Shown piece by piece: positions 20,680 to 29,006 of a DNA stretch of 34,414 nt. The stretch lies in contig DGHQ01000024.1 in assembly GCA_002392915.1 (NCBI GenBank), positions 1 to 34,414 on the forward strand, in the 5' to 3' direction. Under the pieces are notes generated by a model. It did no database searches. It saw only the letters and a program-made list of their open reading frames with translations, and was not told the DNA's origin. A program made the position numbers and the translations under genes. Each line of letters starts with the position of its first letter. The first letter of the stretch is position 1. The DNA is from Bacteroidales bacterium UBA3844 (GTDB lineage: Bacteria; Bacteroidota; Bacteroidia; Bacteroidales; Paludibacteraceae).

Positions 20680-20819
20680 TTGATTTTTTCTGTTTTGCTG
20701 ACGATTTCTTCAAACTTTTAAAGGAGTCATGTTACTTATCTCTCTACATCTCTGGAAACTCAAAGCCATAAAAGCATTCTATTTTTAGTGAAAATTCAAT
20801 TTTTTTCTAGTACGACGAC

Positions 20820-20852
20820 AAAAAAAGAGTTGTCTGCATAAGCAGACAACTC
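20820..20852 (-). terminator. Terminator of the ribosomal S10-spc-alpha operon
   Basis: An 11-bp perfect stem GAGTTGTCTGC/GCAGACAACTC (20827-20837 and 20842-20852), 26 nt after the rplQ stop on the minus strand, is followed by seven T. It is the only strong intrinsic terminator I see between rplC and here, so the cluster may be read as one long unit. Confidence 0.93.
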
Positions 20853-20878
20853 CCTTATATTGAGAAAATCTTATCAGA

Positions 20879-21364
20879 TTATTCTGCAGTTGCTGGAGCT
20901 TCAGAAGCAACCTCAACAGCCTCAGTAGTCTCAGCAGCAGCTTTCTTGCTACGAGAACGACGAGTCTTAGCTGGCTTCTTAGCAGCGTCACCCTTAAGCA
21001 TGTTTTCGTTGTAGTCAACAAGCTCGATGAAGCACATCTCAGCAGCGTCACCTAGACGGAAACCAGTCTTGATGATACGAGTGTATCCACCTGGACGGTT
21101 AGCGATCTTCTGAGCAACCTCCTGGAACATCTCCTTAACGACTTCCTTATCCTGTAGGTAGCTAAATACAACACGACGAGAAGAAGTAGAATCGTCCTTT
21201 GCCTTAGTCAAAAGAGGCTCAACATACTTTCTCAACTCTTTTGCCTTAGCTAGAGTAGTGTTGATTCTCTTTGCTTTAATCAAAGAGCAAGCCATATTAG
21301 AAAGCAATGCGTCTCTATGAGCTTTTTGTCTACCAAGGTGGTTGAATTTCTTATTATGTCTCAT
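20879..21364 (-). CDS. rplQ: 50S ribosomal protein L17
   Basis: The first 115 residues (MRHNKKFNHLGRQKAHRDAL, GGYTRIIKTGFRLGDAAEMCFIELVD) are canonical L17, which sits near the polypeptide exit tunnel on the solvent side of the 50S subunit. The 161-residue length exceeds E. coli L17 (127) through an Ala/Lys/Arg/Glu-rich low-complexity tail (about 122-161), a feature I believe is usual in Bacteroidota. It starts 3 nt after the rpoA stop and is the last gene before the operon terminator. Confidence 0.97.
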   Translation of the reverse strand: MRHNKKFNHLGRQKAHRDALLSNMACSLIKAKRINTTLAKAKELRKYVEPLLTKAKDDSTSSRRVVFSYLQDKEVVKEMFQEVAQKIANRPGGYTRIIKTGFRLGDAAEMCFIELVDYNENMLKGDAAKKPAKTRRSRSKKAAAETTEAVEVASEAPATAE

Positions 21365-21367
21365 GAT

Positions 21368-22360
21368 TTATTCTTTATCTAATTTATACTTTGAAATATC
21401 CATTCCAAATGACAAGTTCAAGTTGTCGAGCAACTGATCAAGCTCAGTCAACGACTTCTTACCAAAGTTGCGGAACTTCAATAGATCTGTCTTGTTGAAT
21501 ACAACTAGTTCGCCAAGAGTCTCTACGTCTGCAGCCTTCAAACAATTCAAAGCACGTACAGACAAGTCCATATCGACCAACTTTGTCTTTAGGAGTTGGC
21601 GCATGTGAAGAACCTCTTCATCGAATTCCTCATTATCATTGTCAGAAGAAGAATCAAGAGTGATCTTCTCATCTGAGAACAACATGAAGTGGTAAATCAA
21701 GATTCTTGCTGCCTCTCTCAAAGCATCTTTAGGATGGATAGAACCATCAGTTTGTATCTCAATAATTAACTTCTCATAGTCAGTTTTTTGCTCAACTCTA
21801 TAGTTCTCAACAGTATACTTTACGTTTCTGATAGGAGTAAAGATAGAATCGATAGCAATCACACCAATCTCAGAGCCGCTAACCTTGTTTTCATCAGCAG
21901 GGACATAACCACGACCCTTACCAATCTTCAAATCAATTTGGAACGAAGCCTTAGGATCAATATGACAGATCACAAAGTCTGGGTTCAAAACCTCAAAACC
22001 TGTAAGGTGCTTAGAAATGTCGCCGGCCTTGAATACCTCAGTTCCAGATACGTTAATTGAAATCTTCTCCTCTTCAAACTCATCCACTTTTTTCTTAAAG
22101 CGAACTTGCTTAAGATTAAGAATGATGTTTGTAACATCTTCAATTACTCCAGGAATCACGTCAAACTCATGGTCAACACCTGCGATCTTAATTGAAGTGA
22201 TAGCAAATCCTTCAAGAGAAGACAACAAGATACGACGTAGAGCATTACCTACTGTAATACCGTAACCTGGCTCCAACGGACGGAACTCAAACTTTCCATG
22301 AAAGCTATCCGCCTCTAACATTATAACCTTATCCGGTCTCTGAAATGCGAGTATAGCCAT
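21368..22360 (-). CDS. rpoA: DNA-directed RNA polymerase alpha subunit
   Basis: A full 330-residue alpha subunit. The N-terminal domain (to about residue 235) drives dimerisation and assembly of beta and beta'; GYGITVGNALRRILLSSLEG (33-52) is the classic assembly motif. An acidic linker (SSSDNDNEEFDEE) leads to the C-terminal domain (about 255-320), whose SVRALNCLKAADVETLGEL helix contacts UP-element DNA and activators. Its position between rpsD and rplQ is the normal alpha-operon place, tying transcription capacity to ribosome synthesis. The gap to rpsD is 10 nt. Confidence 0.98.
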   Translation of the reverse strand: MAILAFQRPDKVIMLEADSFHGKFEFRPLEPGYGITVGNALRRILLSSLEGFAITSIKIAGVDHEFDVIPGVIEDVTNIILNLKQVRFKKKVDEFEEEKISINVSGTEVFKAGDISKHLTGFEVLNPDFVICHIDPKASFQIDLKIGKGRGYVPADENKVSGSEIGVIAIDSIFTPIRNVKYTVENYRVEQKTDYEKLIIEIQTDGSIHPKDALREAARILIYHFMLFSDEKITLDSSSDNDNEEFDEEVLHMRQLLKTKLVDMDLSVRALNCLKAADVETLGELVVFNKTDLLKFRNFGKKSLTELDQLLDNLNLSFGMDISKYKLDKE

Positions 22361-22370
22361 GCGTTAATTA

Positions 22371-22976
22371 TTATTTTGAATACAATTCGACGATCAACTG
22401 TTCCTTGATATTCTCAGGAATGTCTGCTCTCTCAGGAATATGAAGATATTTTCCTGACATAGAAGAGTTATCCCACTCCAACCAAGCGTACTTAGCGTGG
22501 TTGAAACCAGACAATGAGTTCTCGACAACCTCTAGAGACTTTGACTTCTCACGAACACCGATAACCTGACCTGGCTTTACCGAGTATGAAGGGATGTTAA
22601 CTACCTGACCGTCTACAACAATGTGCTTGTGTGACACTAGCTGACGAGCAGCTGATCTTGTTGGGGCGATACCCAAACGGTACACAATGTTATCAAGTCT
22701 ACACTCAAGAAGCTGAAGTAGGATTTCACCAGTAATACCTTTAGCTCTTGCAGCCTTGTCAAACAAGTTGCGGAACTGGCGCTCCAACACTCCGTAAGTG
22801 TATTTTGCTTTCTGCTTTTCGTTAAGCTGAACACCGTACTCAGAAGACTTCTTTCTTCTGTTTACACCGTGCTGTCCAGGAGGGTTTGTTCTCTTGCTCA
22901 ATACCTTATCTGGACCGAAAATAGCTTCACCAAATCTTCTAGAAATCCTAGTTTTAGGACCTATATATCTAGCCAT
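22371..22976 (-). CDS. rpsD: 30S ribosomal protein S4
   Basis: A 201-residue S4, a primary 16S rRNA binder that nucleates 30S assembly and guards decoding fidelity. The start MARYIGPKTRISRRFGE and the S4 RNA-binding domain (RLDNIVYRLGIAPTRSAARQ, about 92-111) are evident. It follows an unusually long 106-nt gap after rpsK that can form nested stems. S4 is the autogenous repressor of the alpha operon in other bacteria, so the gap is a likely place for S4 control here too. Confidence 0.98.
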   Translation of the reverse strand: MARYIGPKTRISRRFGEAIFGPDKVLSKRTNPPGQHGVNRRKKSSEYGVQLNEKQKAKYTYGVLERQFRNLFDKAARAKGITGEILLQLLECRLDNIVYRLGIAPTRSAARQLVSHKHIVVDGQVVNIPSYSVKPGQVIGVREKSKSLEVVENSLSGFNHAKYAWLEWDNSSMSGKYLHIPERADIPENIKEQLIVELYSK

Positions 22977-22996
22977 TATTATTAAAAATTAGTACC

Positions 22997-23064
22997 CTAA
23001 TCTCTTAATATCTAGCCGCGATTGCAGAGAGGTTTTTTGCAATCATTCAAAACCAAAAGATTAG
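22997..23064 (-). promoter_or_regulatory. Nested inverted repeats in the rpsK-rpsD gap, possible S4-responsive leader
   Basis: The outer 7-bp arms CTAATCT (22997-23003) and AGATTAG (23058-23064) enclose an inner stem GATTGCA (23020-23026) with TGCAATC (23038-23044). All lie upstream of rpsD, which encodes the known autoregulator S4. An S4 leader motif has, as I recall, been reported for Bacteroidia, but I cannot compare sequences here. No U run follows the stem, so a terminator is unlikely. Confidence 0.5.
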
Positions 23065-23082
23065 AACAATTAGTAAAAAATA

Positions 23083-23472
23083 TTAAACTCTGCGCTTTTT
23101 AGGTGGTCGACAACCATTATGTGGTAGTGGTGTTACGTCAACGATTTCAGTAACCTCGATACCAGCTCCGTGTACAGTTCTGATAGCAGACTCTCTACCA
23201 TTACCTGGACCCTTAACATATGCCTTAACCTTTCTTAGACCAAGGTCAAATGCCACTTTAGCACAATCCTGTGCTGCCATCTGTGCTGCGTAAGGAGTAT
23301 TCTTCTTAGAACCTCTAAAACCCATCTTACCTGCTGAAGACCAAGAGATAACCTGACCCTCGTTGTTTGTCAAAGTAACGATGATGTTGTTAAAAGAGCT
23401 ATGAACATGCAACTGACCGTTAGCATCAACTTTTACTACCCTTTTTCTTGTTGCTACTGCTTTTTTTGCCAT
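23083..23472 (-). CDS. rpsK: 30S ribosomal protein S11
   Basis: A 129-residue S11, which lines the mRNA exit channel on the 30S platform with S18 and S21. The conserved GKMGFRGSKKNTPYAAQMAA and the C-terminal PLPHNGCRPPKKRRV are unmistakable. The N-terminus carries a short basic stretch (KKAVATRKRVVKV). It lies 22 nt after rpsM, and a 106-nt structured gap separates it from rpsD. Confidence 0.98.
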   Translation of the reverse strand: MAKKAVATRKRVVKVDANGQLHVHSSFNNIIVTLTNNEGQVISWSSAGKMGFRGSKKNTPYAAQMAAQDCAKVAFDLGLRKVKAYVKGPGNGRESAIRTVHGAGIEVTEIVDVTPLPHNGCRPPKKRRV

Positions 23473-23494
23473 TGTATTTTTAACTTAGCTTAAA

Positions 23495-23875
23495 TTACTT
23501 AGTTGCTTTCTTCTTATTTGCAACTGTCTTCTTCTTACCCTTTCTAGTACGAGCATTGTTCTTAGTGCTCTGACCACGCAAAGGCAAACCTAGACGATGG
23601 CGAATACCACGATAACAGCCAATATCCATCAATCTCTTGATGTTTAGCTGAACCTCTGAACGCAAATCACCTTCTACCTTGTAGTTCGCACCAATAATCT
23701 CACGAATTTTTGCTGCCTGATCATCTGTCCAATCCTTAACCTTGATGTTTACATCAACACCTGCTTCGTTAAGAATTTTTGCCGCACTACTACGACCAAT
23801 TCCGAAAATGTAAGTAAGACCAATCTCACCTCTTTTGTTCTGTGGAAGATCCACACCGACAATTCTAACTGCCAT
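23495..23875 (-). CDS. rpsM: 30S ribosomal protein S13
   Basis: A 126-residue S13 of the 30S head, which forms intersubunit bridges B1a/B1b and touches P-site tRNA. The opening MAVRIVGVDLPQNKRGEIGL, the central helix-two-turn-helix, and the basic tail (RGQSTKNNARTRKGKKKTV) are typical. It begins 33 nt downstream of rpmJ, in an AT-rich gap with no recognisable ribosome-binding sequence, as expected in this phylum. Confidence 0.98.
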   Translation of the reverse strand: MAVRIVGVDLPQNKRGEIGLTYIFGIGRSSAAKILNEAGVDVNIKVKDWTDDQAAKIREIIGANYKVEGDLRSEVQLNIKRLMDIGCYRGIRHRLGLPLRGQSTKNNARTRKGKKKTVANKKKATK

Positions 23876-23908
23876 AAAATCTTATTTTTTTTGCAAAAAT
23901 AAAAAAAA

Positions 23909-24025
23909 TCAACCCTGTCGCAACTTAAACTTAGGATTTTTTTTGTTAATTACGTACAAACGACCCTTTCTACGCACAATTTTGCACTCTGGAGTACGTT
24001 TTTTTAGAGAAGCTTTAACTTTCAT
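23909..24025 (-). CDS. rpmJ: 50S ribosomal protein L36
   Basis: A 38-codon gene between infA and rpsM. The translation begins MKVKASLKKRTPECKIVRRK and ends NPKFKLRQG. It has one cysteine only, so it is a zinc-free L36 rather than the four-ligand zinc-ribbon form. L36 is a small late-assembling protein near the base of the L7/L12 stalk in the 50S subunit. The gap to infA is 7 nt. Length and position are standard. Confidence 0.96.
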   Translation of the reverse strand: MKVKASLKKRTPECKIVRRKGRLYVINKKNPKFKLRQG

Positions 24026-24032
24026 TGTTTTT

Positions 24033-24251
24033 TTATTTATATCTGAACGCTATTCTTCCTTTCGACAAATCGTAAGGAGAAATTTCTACTCTTACCTTAT
24101 CTCCTGGCAAGATTTTGATGTAATGCATTCTCATCTTGCCTGAGATATGGGCTGTCAACTGGTGACCATTCTCTAGCTCTACTTTGAACATGGCGTTCGA
24201 TAGAGCTTCAAGAATCACACCGTCTTGTTCGATAGCTGCCTGCTTTGCCAT
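24033..24251 (-). CDS. infA: Translation initiation factor IF-1
   Basis: A 72-residue OB-fold factor that binds the 30S A site during initiation and assists IF-2 and IF-3. The family signature is clear: MAKQAAIEQDGVILEALSNA, FKVELENGHQLTAHISGKMR, and PGDKVRVEISPYDLSKGRI. It starts 11 nt after secY. In many Bacteroidota I know, a methionine aminopeptidase gene (map) sits between secY and infA; here it is absent. Confidence 0.98.
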   Translation of the reverse strand: MAKQAAIEQDGVILEALSNAMFKVELENGHQLTAHISGKMRMHYIKILPGDKVRVEISPYDLSKGRIAFRYK

Positions 24252-24262
24252 AAATTAATAAT

Positions 24263-25630
24263 TTATTCAGCATTATTAGTAGACATCATACCACTTCTTC
24301 CTCTAATTGGACCATTCTCCATTAGACCATCGTAGTGGTGCATCAACAAATGACCCTCTACCTGCTGTAGAGTATCTAGTACTACACCTACCATGATTAG
24401 CAATGATGTTCCACCAAAGAACTGAGCAAATTGTTGATTTACCTCAACCAAGCTTGACACTACAGCTGGCATAACAGCAATGATTGCCAAGAATATGGCT
24501 CCAGGTAGAGTGATCTTCGACATAACGTCGTCAATATACTCTGCAGTTTCTGCTCCTGGTTTTACCTTTGGAATGAATCCATCATTTCTCTTCAAATCCT
24601 CTGCCATCTGATTTGGCTGAATAGTGATCGCTGTGTAGAAATATGTGAACACAATAATCAAGAATGCGAACACAACATTGTACTGCCAGCTGTTCAAGTT
24701 CATGAAGTTCTGAACACTCTGAACTGTCTCATCACTTGCCACGAATGGTAGAACCGATAGAGGAATAAACATAATCGCCTGAGCAAAGATAATTGGCATT
24801 ACTCCAGCCGCATTAACCTTTAAAGGAATATATTGTCTTACACCACCGATTCTGCTAGCAGCCGAACCAGATTTTGCAGCCATAGCAGCTGTCTGTTTTG
24901 CATACTGTACAGGTATACGACGTACAGCCTGCACCAATGCAATAGAAGCCATAATGACAACAAACAAGAAGACAAACTCCAACAAAAGAATAATAAAACC
25001 ACCTGATGTACCAGAAATTGCAGAAACCAACTCCTTAGCGATAGCATCTGGGAATCTAGCCAAGATACCAATCAAGATAATGATTGAGATACCATTACCG
25101 ATTCCTTTATCAGTGATTCTCTCTCCTAGCCACATCACAAACATACTGCCTGCACACATAATTATCACTGAAGAAATCTTGAAGAAGAAATCACCAGGGA
25201 CTGCGTCAGGAGCCTGCATTGATAGGTTTATAAGATAAGATGGACCCTGTATCAACAATATGAAAACAGTCAAATATCTCGTCAACTGTGTAATCTTCTT
25301 ACGTCCGCTCTCACCATCCTTCTGGATTTTCTGGAAGTAAGGCAAAGCGATTGTAAGCAATTGGACTACGATAGACGCCGAGATATAAGGCATGATTCCA
25401 AGTGCAAAAATCGAAGCATTAGAGAAAGCTCCTCCAGAGAACATATTAAGCAAAGACATCAAACCTTCACTTGTCTGATTCTCCAAAGGTTTAAGTCCTT
25501 CCGGATTTACACCCGGAAGAACTATAAATGATCCAAAACGATATACAAGAATCAAGAGAAATGTGAAAAGAATCTTATTTCTCAAATCCTCGATTTTCCA
25601 AATGTTTTTTATCGTTTGAATTGCCTTCAT
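24263..25630 (-). CDS. secY: Preprotein translocase subunit SecY
   Basis: A 455-residue channel subunit of the SecYEG translocon with ten hydrophobic segments, starting with a cytosolic helix (MKAIQTIKNIWKIEDLRNKI) and the first membrane segment at about 19-39. The plug-region, the basic loop RRIPVQYAKQTAAM and the C-terminal MMSTNNAE are visible. It exports the signal-peptide proteins predicted in this window. It shares one base with the rplO stop (TAATG), so the two are translationally coupled, as in most bacteria. Confidence 0.98.
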   Translation of the reverse strand: MKAIQTIKNIWKIEDLRNKILFTFLLILVYRFGSFIVLPGVNPEGLKPLENQTSEGLMSLLNMFSGGAFSNASIFALGIMPYISASIVVQLLTIALPYFQKIQKDGESGRKKITQLTRYLTVFILLIQGPSYLINLSMQAPDAVPGDFFFKISSVIIMCAGSMFVMWLGERITDKGIGNGISIIILIGILARFPDAIAKELVSAISGTSGGFIILLLEFVFLFVVIMASIALVQAVRRIPVQYAKQTAAMAAKSGSAASRIGGVRQYIPLKVNAAGVMPIIFAQAIMFIPLSVLPFVASDETVQSVQNFMNLNSWQYNVVFAFLIIVFTYFYTAITIQPNQMAEDLKRNDGFIPKVKPGAETAEYIDDVMSKITLPGAIFLAIIAVMPAVVSSLVEVNQQFAQFFGGTSLLIMVGVVLDTLQQVEGHLLMHHYDGLMENGPIRGRSGMMSTNNAE

Positions 25631-26082
25631 TACTTCTTGATTTCAACACTACCACCAGCAGCCTCGATAGCAGCAACTGCACTCTTAGAGAATGCGGCAG
25701 CCTCTACCTTAACCTTGGCAGAAAGTGTTCCATTACCCAAAATCTTAACGTTGTCAGACTTACCTACCAAACCAGCGTTGAATAGAGCCTCTTTGTTGAC
25801 AACATCAATCTTAGCTGCATCACACAATGCCTGAATATCTGACAAGTTGATTGCCTTGTAGATCTTAGGATTGCACACATGCATTTCTCCATACTTAGGA
25901 AGACGTCTCTGCAAAGGCATCTGACCACCCTCGAAACCAATTTTCTTTGAATAACCAGAGCGAGACTTAGCTCCCTTATGACCTCTTGTAGAAGTTCCAC
26001 CAAGACCTGAACCTGGACCACGTCCAATTCTCTTGCGTGTCTTAACAGAACCTGCAGCGGGTTTTAAATTACTTAAATCCAT
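25630..26082 (-). CDS. rplO: 50S ribosomal protein L15
   Basis: A 150-residue L15, a late-assembly protein of the large subunit that threads a basic N-terminal arm through 23S rRNA. The start MDLSNLKPAAGSVKTRKRIG with the Gly/Arg-rich GRGPGSGLGGTSTRGHKG arm is diagnostic. The ATG at 26082 gives the normal N-terminus; earlier in-frame codons would add nine residues not typical of L15. It lies 13 nt after rpmD and overlaps secY by one base. Confidence 0.97.
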   Translation of the reverse strand: MDLSNLKPAAGSVKTRKRIGRGPGSGLGGTSTRGHKGAKSRSGYSKKIGFEGGQMPLQRRLPKYGEMHVCNPKIYKAINLSDIQALCDAAKIDVVNKEALFNAGLVGKSDNVKILGNGTLSAKVKVEAAAFSKSAVAAIEAAGGSVEIKK

Positions 26083-26095
26083 TACACACAATTTT

Positions 26096-26272
26096 TTATT
26101 CGACAACAACTACTAATTGTTTAACGGCCTCGATCATTCCTCTAATGGAAGGATTATCCTCATGCTCAACAACTGCATTAAGTTTTTTGAGACCTAGTGC
26201 TGCCAAAGTAGCCTTCTGGTTCTTTGGGCAACCAATCTTACTTCTAACTTGCTTAATTTTAATTGTAGCCAT
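26096..26272 (-). CDS. rpmD: 50S ribosomal protein L30
   Basis: A 58-residue L30. Translation gives MATIKIKQVRSKIGCPKNQK, then ATLAALGLKKLNAVVEHEDN, ending KQLVVVE, which fits the L30 signature of a Gly-containing basic first strand and the later hydrophobic strand. It lies between rpsE (5 nt upstream) and rplO (13 nt downstream), the standard place. L30 is a small ferredoxin-like-fold protein bound to 23S rRNA. Confidence 0.96.
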   Translation of the reverse strand: MATIKIKQVRSKIGCPKNQKATLAALGLKKLNAVVEHEDNPSIRGMIEAVKQLVVVVE

Positions 26273-26277
26273 AAGAA

Positions 26278-26796
26278 TTAACCTTTAAATACCTTTTCCA
26301 TTGAAACACCTCTGTTCTGAGCCACAGTGAATGGATCTCTCAACTCAGAAAGAGCCTTAATAGTAGCCTTTACTAGGTTGTGTGGATTTGACGAACCCTT
26401 TGACTTAGCCAAGACGTCTGTGATACCAACGCTCTCCAATACAGCACGCATGGCACCTCCTGCCTTTACTCCTGTACCGTGAGATGCTGGTCTCAAAAGT
26501 ACCTCTGCACCACCGAATTTAGCTGACTGCTCGTGAGGAATAGATCCCTTCAATACAGGAATCTTTACGATATTCTTCTTTGCAGCCTCTACACCTTTAG
26601 CAATTGCAGCAGTAACCTCACTAGCCTTACCTAGTCCATATCCTACTACACCAGACTCGTTACCTACAACTACGATTGCAGCAAAACTAAATGCACGACC
26701 TCCCTTGGTAACCTTAGTTACACGGTTTATAGCTACGAGTCTATCCTTCAACTCTACATCAGAGCTTACAGGCTTAACATTTTTCGTTTCTACCAT
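26278..26796 (-). CDS. rpsE: 30S ribosomal protein S5
   Basis: A 172-residue S5 with the dsRBD-like N-terminal domain (LVAINRVTKVTKGGRAFSFA, where the spectinomycin-contact loop lies) and the C-terminal domain containing GTGVKAGGAMRAVLESVGI. S5 lines the mRNA entry pore, helps unwind mRNA and affects accuracy. It lies 5 nt after rplR. The length is near the usual 165-175. Confidence 0.98.
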   Translation of the reverse strand: MVETKNVKPVSSDVELKDRLVAINRVTKVTKGGRAFSFAAIVVVGNESGVVGYGLGKASEVTAAIAKGVEAAKKNIVKIPVLKGSIPHEQSAKFGGAEVLLRPASHGTGVKAGGAMRAVLESVGITDVLAKSKGSSNPHNLVKATIKALSELRDPFTVAQNRGVSMEKVFKG

Positions 26797-26801
26797 GTTT
26801 A

Positions 26802-27146
26802 TTAAAATTTAAGACCACCATTACGAGCTGCATCAGCCAACTCCTTGATACGTCCGTGATACAAATAACCGTTTCTATCAAATACCACTTCCGAAATTCC
26901 GGCTTCGATAGCTTTCTTTGCAATAGCCTCGCCAACCTTAGCAGCCTGCTCCTTCTTAGCACACTTCTCAGTCATCTTCAATGAAGACGCTGAAGCCAAA
27001 GTTGTTCCTGTCTCGTCGTTGATTACCTGAACATAAATCTGCTTATTGCTTCTAAAGACAGTCATACGCGGCTTTGAAGATGTACCAGACACCTTTGATC
27101 TGATGCTCTTCTTTATCTTAATTCTTCTTAGATTTTTTTCCGTCAT
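26802..27146 (-). CDS. rplR: 50S ribosomal protein L18
   Basis: A 114-residue L18, which binds 5S rRNA together with L5 and L25 and brings it into the central protuberance. The basic N-terminus (RRIKIKKSIRSKVSGTSSKP) and the C-terminal EVVFDRNGYLYHGRIKELAD are characteristic. Gap to rplF 18 nt, to rpsE 5 nt. Nothing odd is seen. Confidence 0.98.
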   Translation of the reverse strand: MTEKNLRRIKIKKSIRSKVSGTSSKPRMTVFRSNKQIYVQVINDETGTTLASASSLKMTEKCAKKEQAAKVGEAIAKKAIEAGISEVVFDRNGYLYHGRIKELADAARNGGLKF

Positions 27147-27164
27147 AACAACATGAATTTATAA

Positions 27165-27719
27165 TTACTTAGCACCAGCAGACTTACCAGCCTTTCTTCT
27201 GATTTGCTCACCAACAAACTTGATACCCTTACCCTTGTAAGGCTCTGGCTTACGGAATGAACGAATCTTAGCACAAACCTGACCTAGCAACTGCTTGTCG
27301 CAACTCTCCAAAATAACAAGTGGATTCTGGTTCTTCTCACTCTTAGTCTCAATCTTGATCTCAGAAGGCAACTGCATGAAAATTGCATGTGTAAAACCTA
27401 GAGAGAACTCGATAACCTGACCCTGGTTAGAAACACGGTAACCTACACCGACCAACTCCAATTCCTTCTTGTAACCCTGAGAAACACCAACTACCATGTT
27501 GTTAACTAGAGCACGGTACAAACCATGCTTTGAACGGAATTCAGCATCCTCCGAATTTCTTGCGAAAGTAATGTGTCCATCCTCAACCTTCATCTCGATT
27601 GATGGATCTACATACTGTGATAATTCACCCTTAGGACCCTTAACTGTGACTACGTTATCCTTAACTGAGACAGTAACGCCTGAAGGTATGCTGATAGGCA
27701 ATTTTCCTATTCTTGACAT
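27165..27719 (-). CDS. rplF: 50S ribosomal protein L6
   Basis: A 184-residue L6 with two repeated alpha/beta domains; the second carries the signature PEPYKGKGIKFVGEQIRRKAGK near the C-terminus, which contacts the sarcin-ricin loop region where elongation factors act. The start MSRIGKLPISIPSGV is standard. It sits 15 nt after rpsH and 18 nt before rplR. Confidence 0.98.
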   Translation of the reverse strand: MSRIGKLPISIPSGVTVSVKDNVVTVKGPKGELSQYVDPSIEMKVEDGHITFARNSEDAEFRSKHGLYRALVNNMVVGVSQGYKKELELVGVGYRVSNQGQVIEFSLGFTHAIFMQLPSEIKIETKSEKNQNPLVILESCDKQLLGQVCAKIRSFRKPEPYKGKGIKFVGEQIRRKAGKSAGAK

Positions 27720-27734
27720 CTTCTTTCCTCCTAA

Positions 27735-28130
27735 TTAATAAACGTAACACAATACCTCACCACCTACCTTAAGGTCGCGAGCCTCCTTATCTGTCATTAC
27801 ACCTTTCGATGTAGATACAATCGCAATACCTAGTCCGTTAAGAACTTTTGGCATGTCCTTGTAACCAACATACTTACGCAAACCTGGAGTAGAAACTCTC
27901 TTCAAGTTCTTGATAGCGTTAACCTTGTTAACCGTATCGTACTTCAACGCAATCTTGATTGTTCTGTTAACACCTTCCTCTACAAACTTGTAGTTCAAAA
28001 TGTAACCCTTGTCCATCAAGATCTTTGTGATCTCCTTCTTTAGATTAGAAGACGGAACCTCCAACACGCGATGCTTTGCATTGATAGCATTGCGCAGTCT
28101 CGTTAAATAATCTGCTATTGGATCAGTCAT
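27735..28130 (-). CDS. rpsH: 30S ribosomal protein S8
   Basis: A 131-residue S8 that binds helix 21 of 16S rRNA and organises the 30S central domain; in E. coli it is also the translational repressor of the spc operon. The start DPIADYLTRLRNAI and the C-terminal IVSTSKGVMTDKEARDLKVG signature are present. The 58-nt gap upstream (after rpsN) is the longest in the spc part but shows no clear S8-type stem. Confidence 0.98.
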   Translation of the reverse strand: MTDPIADYLTRLRNAINAKHRVLEVPSSNLKKEITKILMDKGYILNYKFVEEGVNRTIKIALKYDTVNKVNAIKNLKRVSTPGLRKYVGYKDMPKVLNGLGIAIVSTSKGVMTDKEARDLKVGGEVLCYVY

Positions 28131-28188
28131 AATAAAATTAAATTAATCAAGACAAATGCCTGACAATATTTAAATTAAAGATTAATAA

Positions 28189-28458
28189 TTACCAACTTGC
28201 TTTCTTTACACCTGGAATCAAACCAGCAGATGCCATCTCTCTGAACTGAATTCTTGAGATACCAAACTGACGCATGTAACCCTTAGGTCTACCTGTCAAC
28301 TTGCATCTGTTGTGCAATCTAACTGGCGAAGCATTCTTTGGAAGGTTCTGCAACTCATCGTATTTTCCTTCCTTCAACAACTGAGCACGTTTCTCAGCAT
28401 ACTTCGCGCAAAGGCGAGCACGCTTTACCTCGCGTGCTTTCATTGATTCTTTTGCCAT
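28189..28458 (-). CDS. rpsN: 30S ribosomal protein S14 (zinc-free form)
   Basis: An 89-residue S14 of the 30S head. It carries RLHNRCKLTGRPKGYMRQFG, GISRIQFREMASAGLIPGVKK and KASW at the end. The CxxC pairs of the short zinc-binding S14 are missing, so this is the longer zinc-independent type. It starts 5 nt after rplE. Confidence 0.98.
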   Translation of the reverse strand: MAKESMKAREVKRARLCAKYAEKRAQLLKEGKYDELQNLPKNASPVRLHNRCKLTGRPKGYMRQFGISRIQFREMASAGLIPGVKKASW

Positions 28459-28463
28459 TCCAA

Positions 28464-29006
28464 TTATTTTTTAAATGGTAAACCAAATTCCTTTAACAAG
28501 GCAAGACCCTCTTCGTCTGTCTTAGCTGTTGTTACGAATGTGATGTTCATACCCATAAGCTTCGAAATTGAATCGATGTTGATCTCTGGGAATATGATCT
28601 GCTCTGTAACACCAAGAGTGTAGTTACCTCTACCATCCAACTTAGAGTTGATACCGTTGAAGTCACGGATACGAGGTAGAACAACCTTGATTAGGCGCTC
28701 CAAGAACTCGTACATTCTCTCTCTTCTTAGAGTGACGCGAACTCCGATAGGCATCTTCTTTCTTACCTTAAAGTTTGCGATATCCTTCTTAGAAAGTGTC
28801 TGAACAGCCTTCTGACCTGCGATTGCAGTCAACTCGTTGATTGCGATCTCAATCACCTTCTTATCAGCAACTGCCTCTCCTAGACCCTGATTGATAACAA
28901 TCTTCTCAAGAACTGGAACCTGCATTACTGTAGAGTAACCAAACTTCTCCTTCAAAGCAGGGACAATACGCTGCTTGTAATCTTGCTTTAAACTAGCTGT
29001 ATTCAT
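28464..29006 (-). CDS. rplE: 50S ribosomal protein L5
   Basis: A 180-residue L5, which binds 5S rRNA, contacts P-site tRNA and forms bridge B1b with S13. The segments MQVPVLEKIVINQGLGEAV, RVTLRRERMYEFLERL and INIDSISKLMGMNITFVTTA are typical. Its ATG overlaps the rplX stop by 4 nt (ATGA), showing translational coupling. Confidence 0.98.
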   Translation of the reverse strand: MNTASLKQDYKQRIVPALKEKFGYSTVMQVPVLEKIVINQGLGEAVADKKVIEIAINELTAIAGQKAVQTLSKKDIANFKVRKKMPIGVRVTLRRERMYEFLERLIKVVLPRIRDFNGINSKLDGRGNYTLGVTEQIIFPEINIDSISKLMGMNITFVTTAKTDEEGLALLKEFGLPFKK

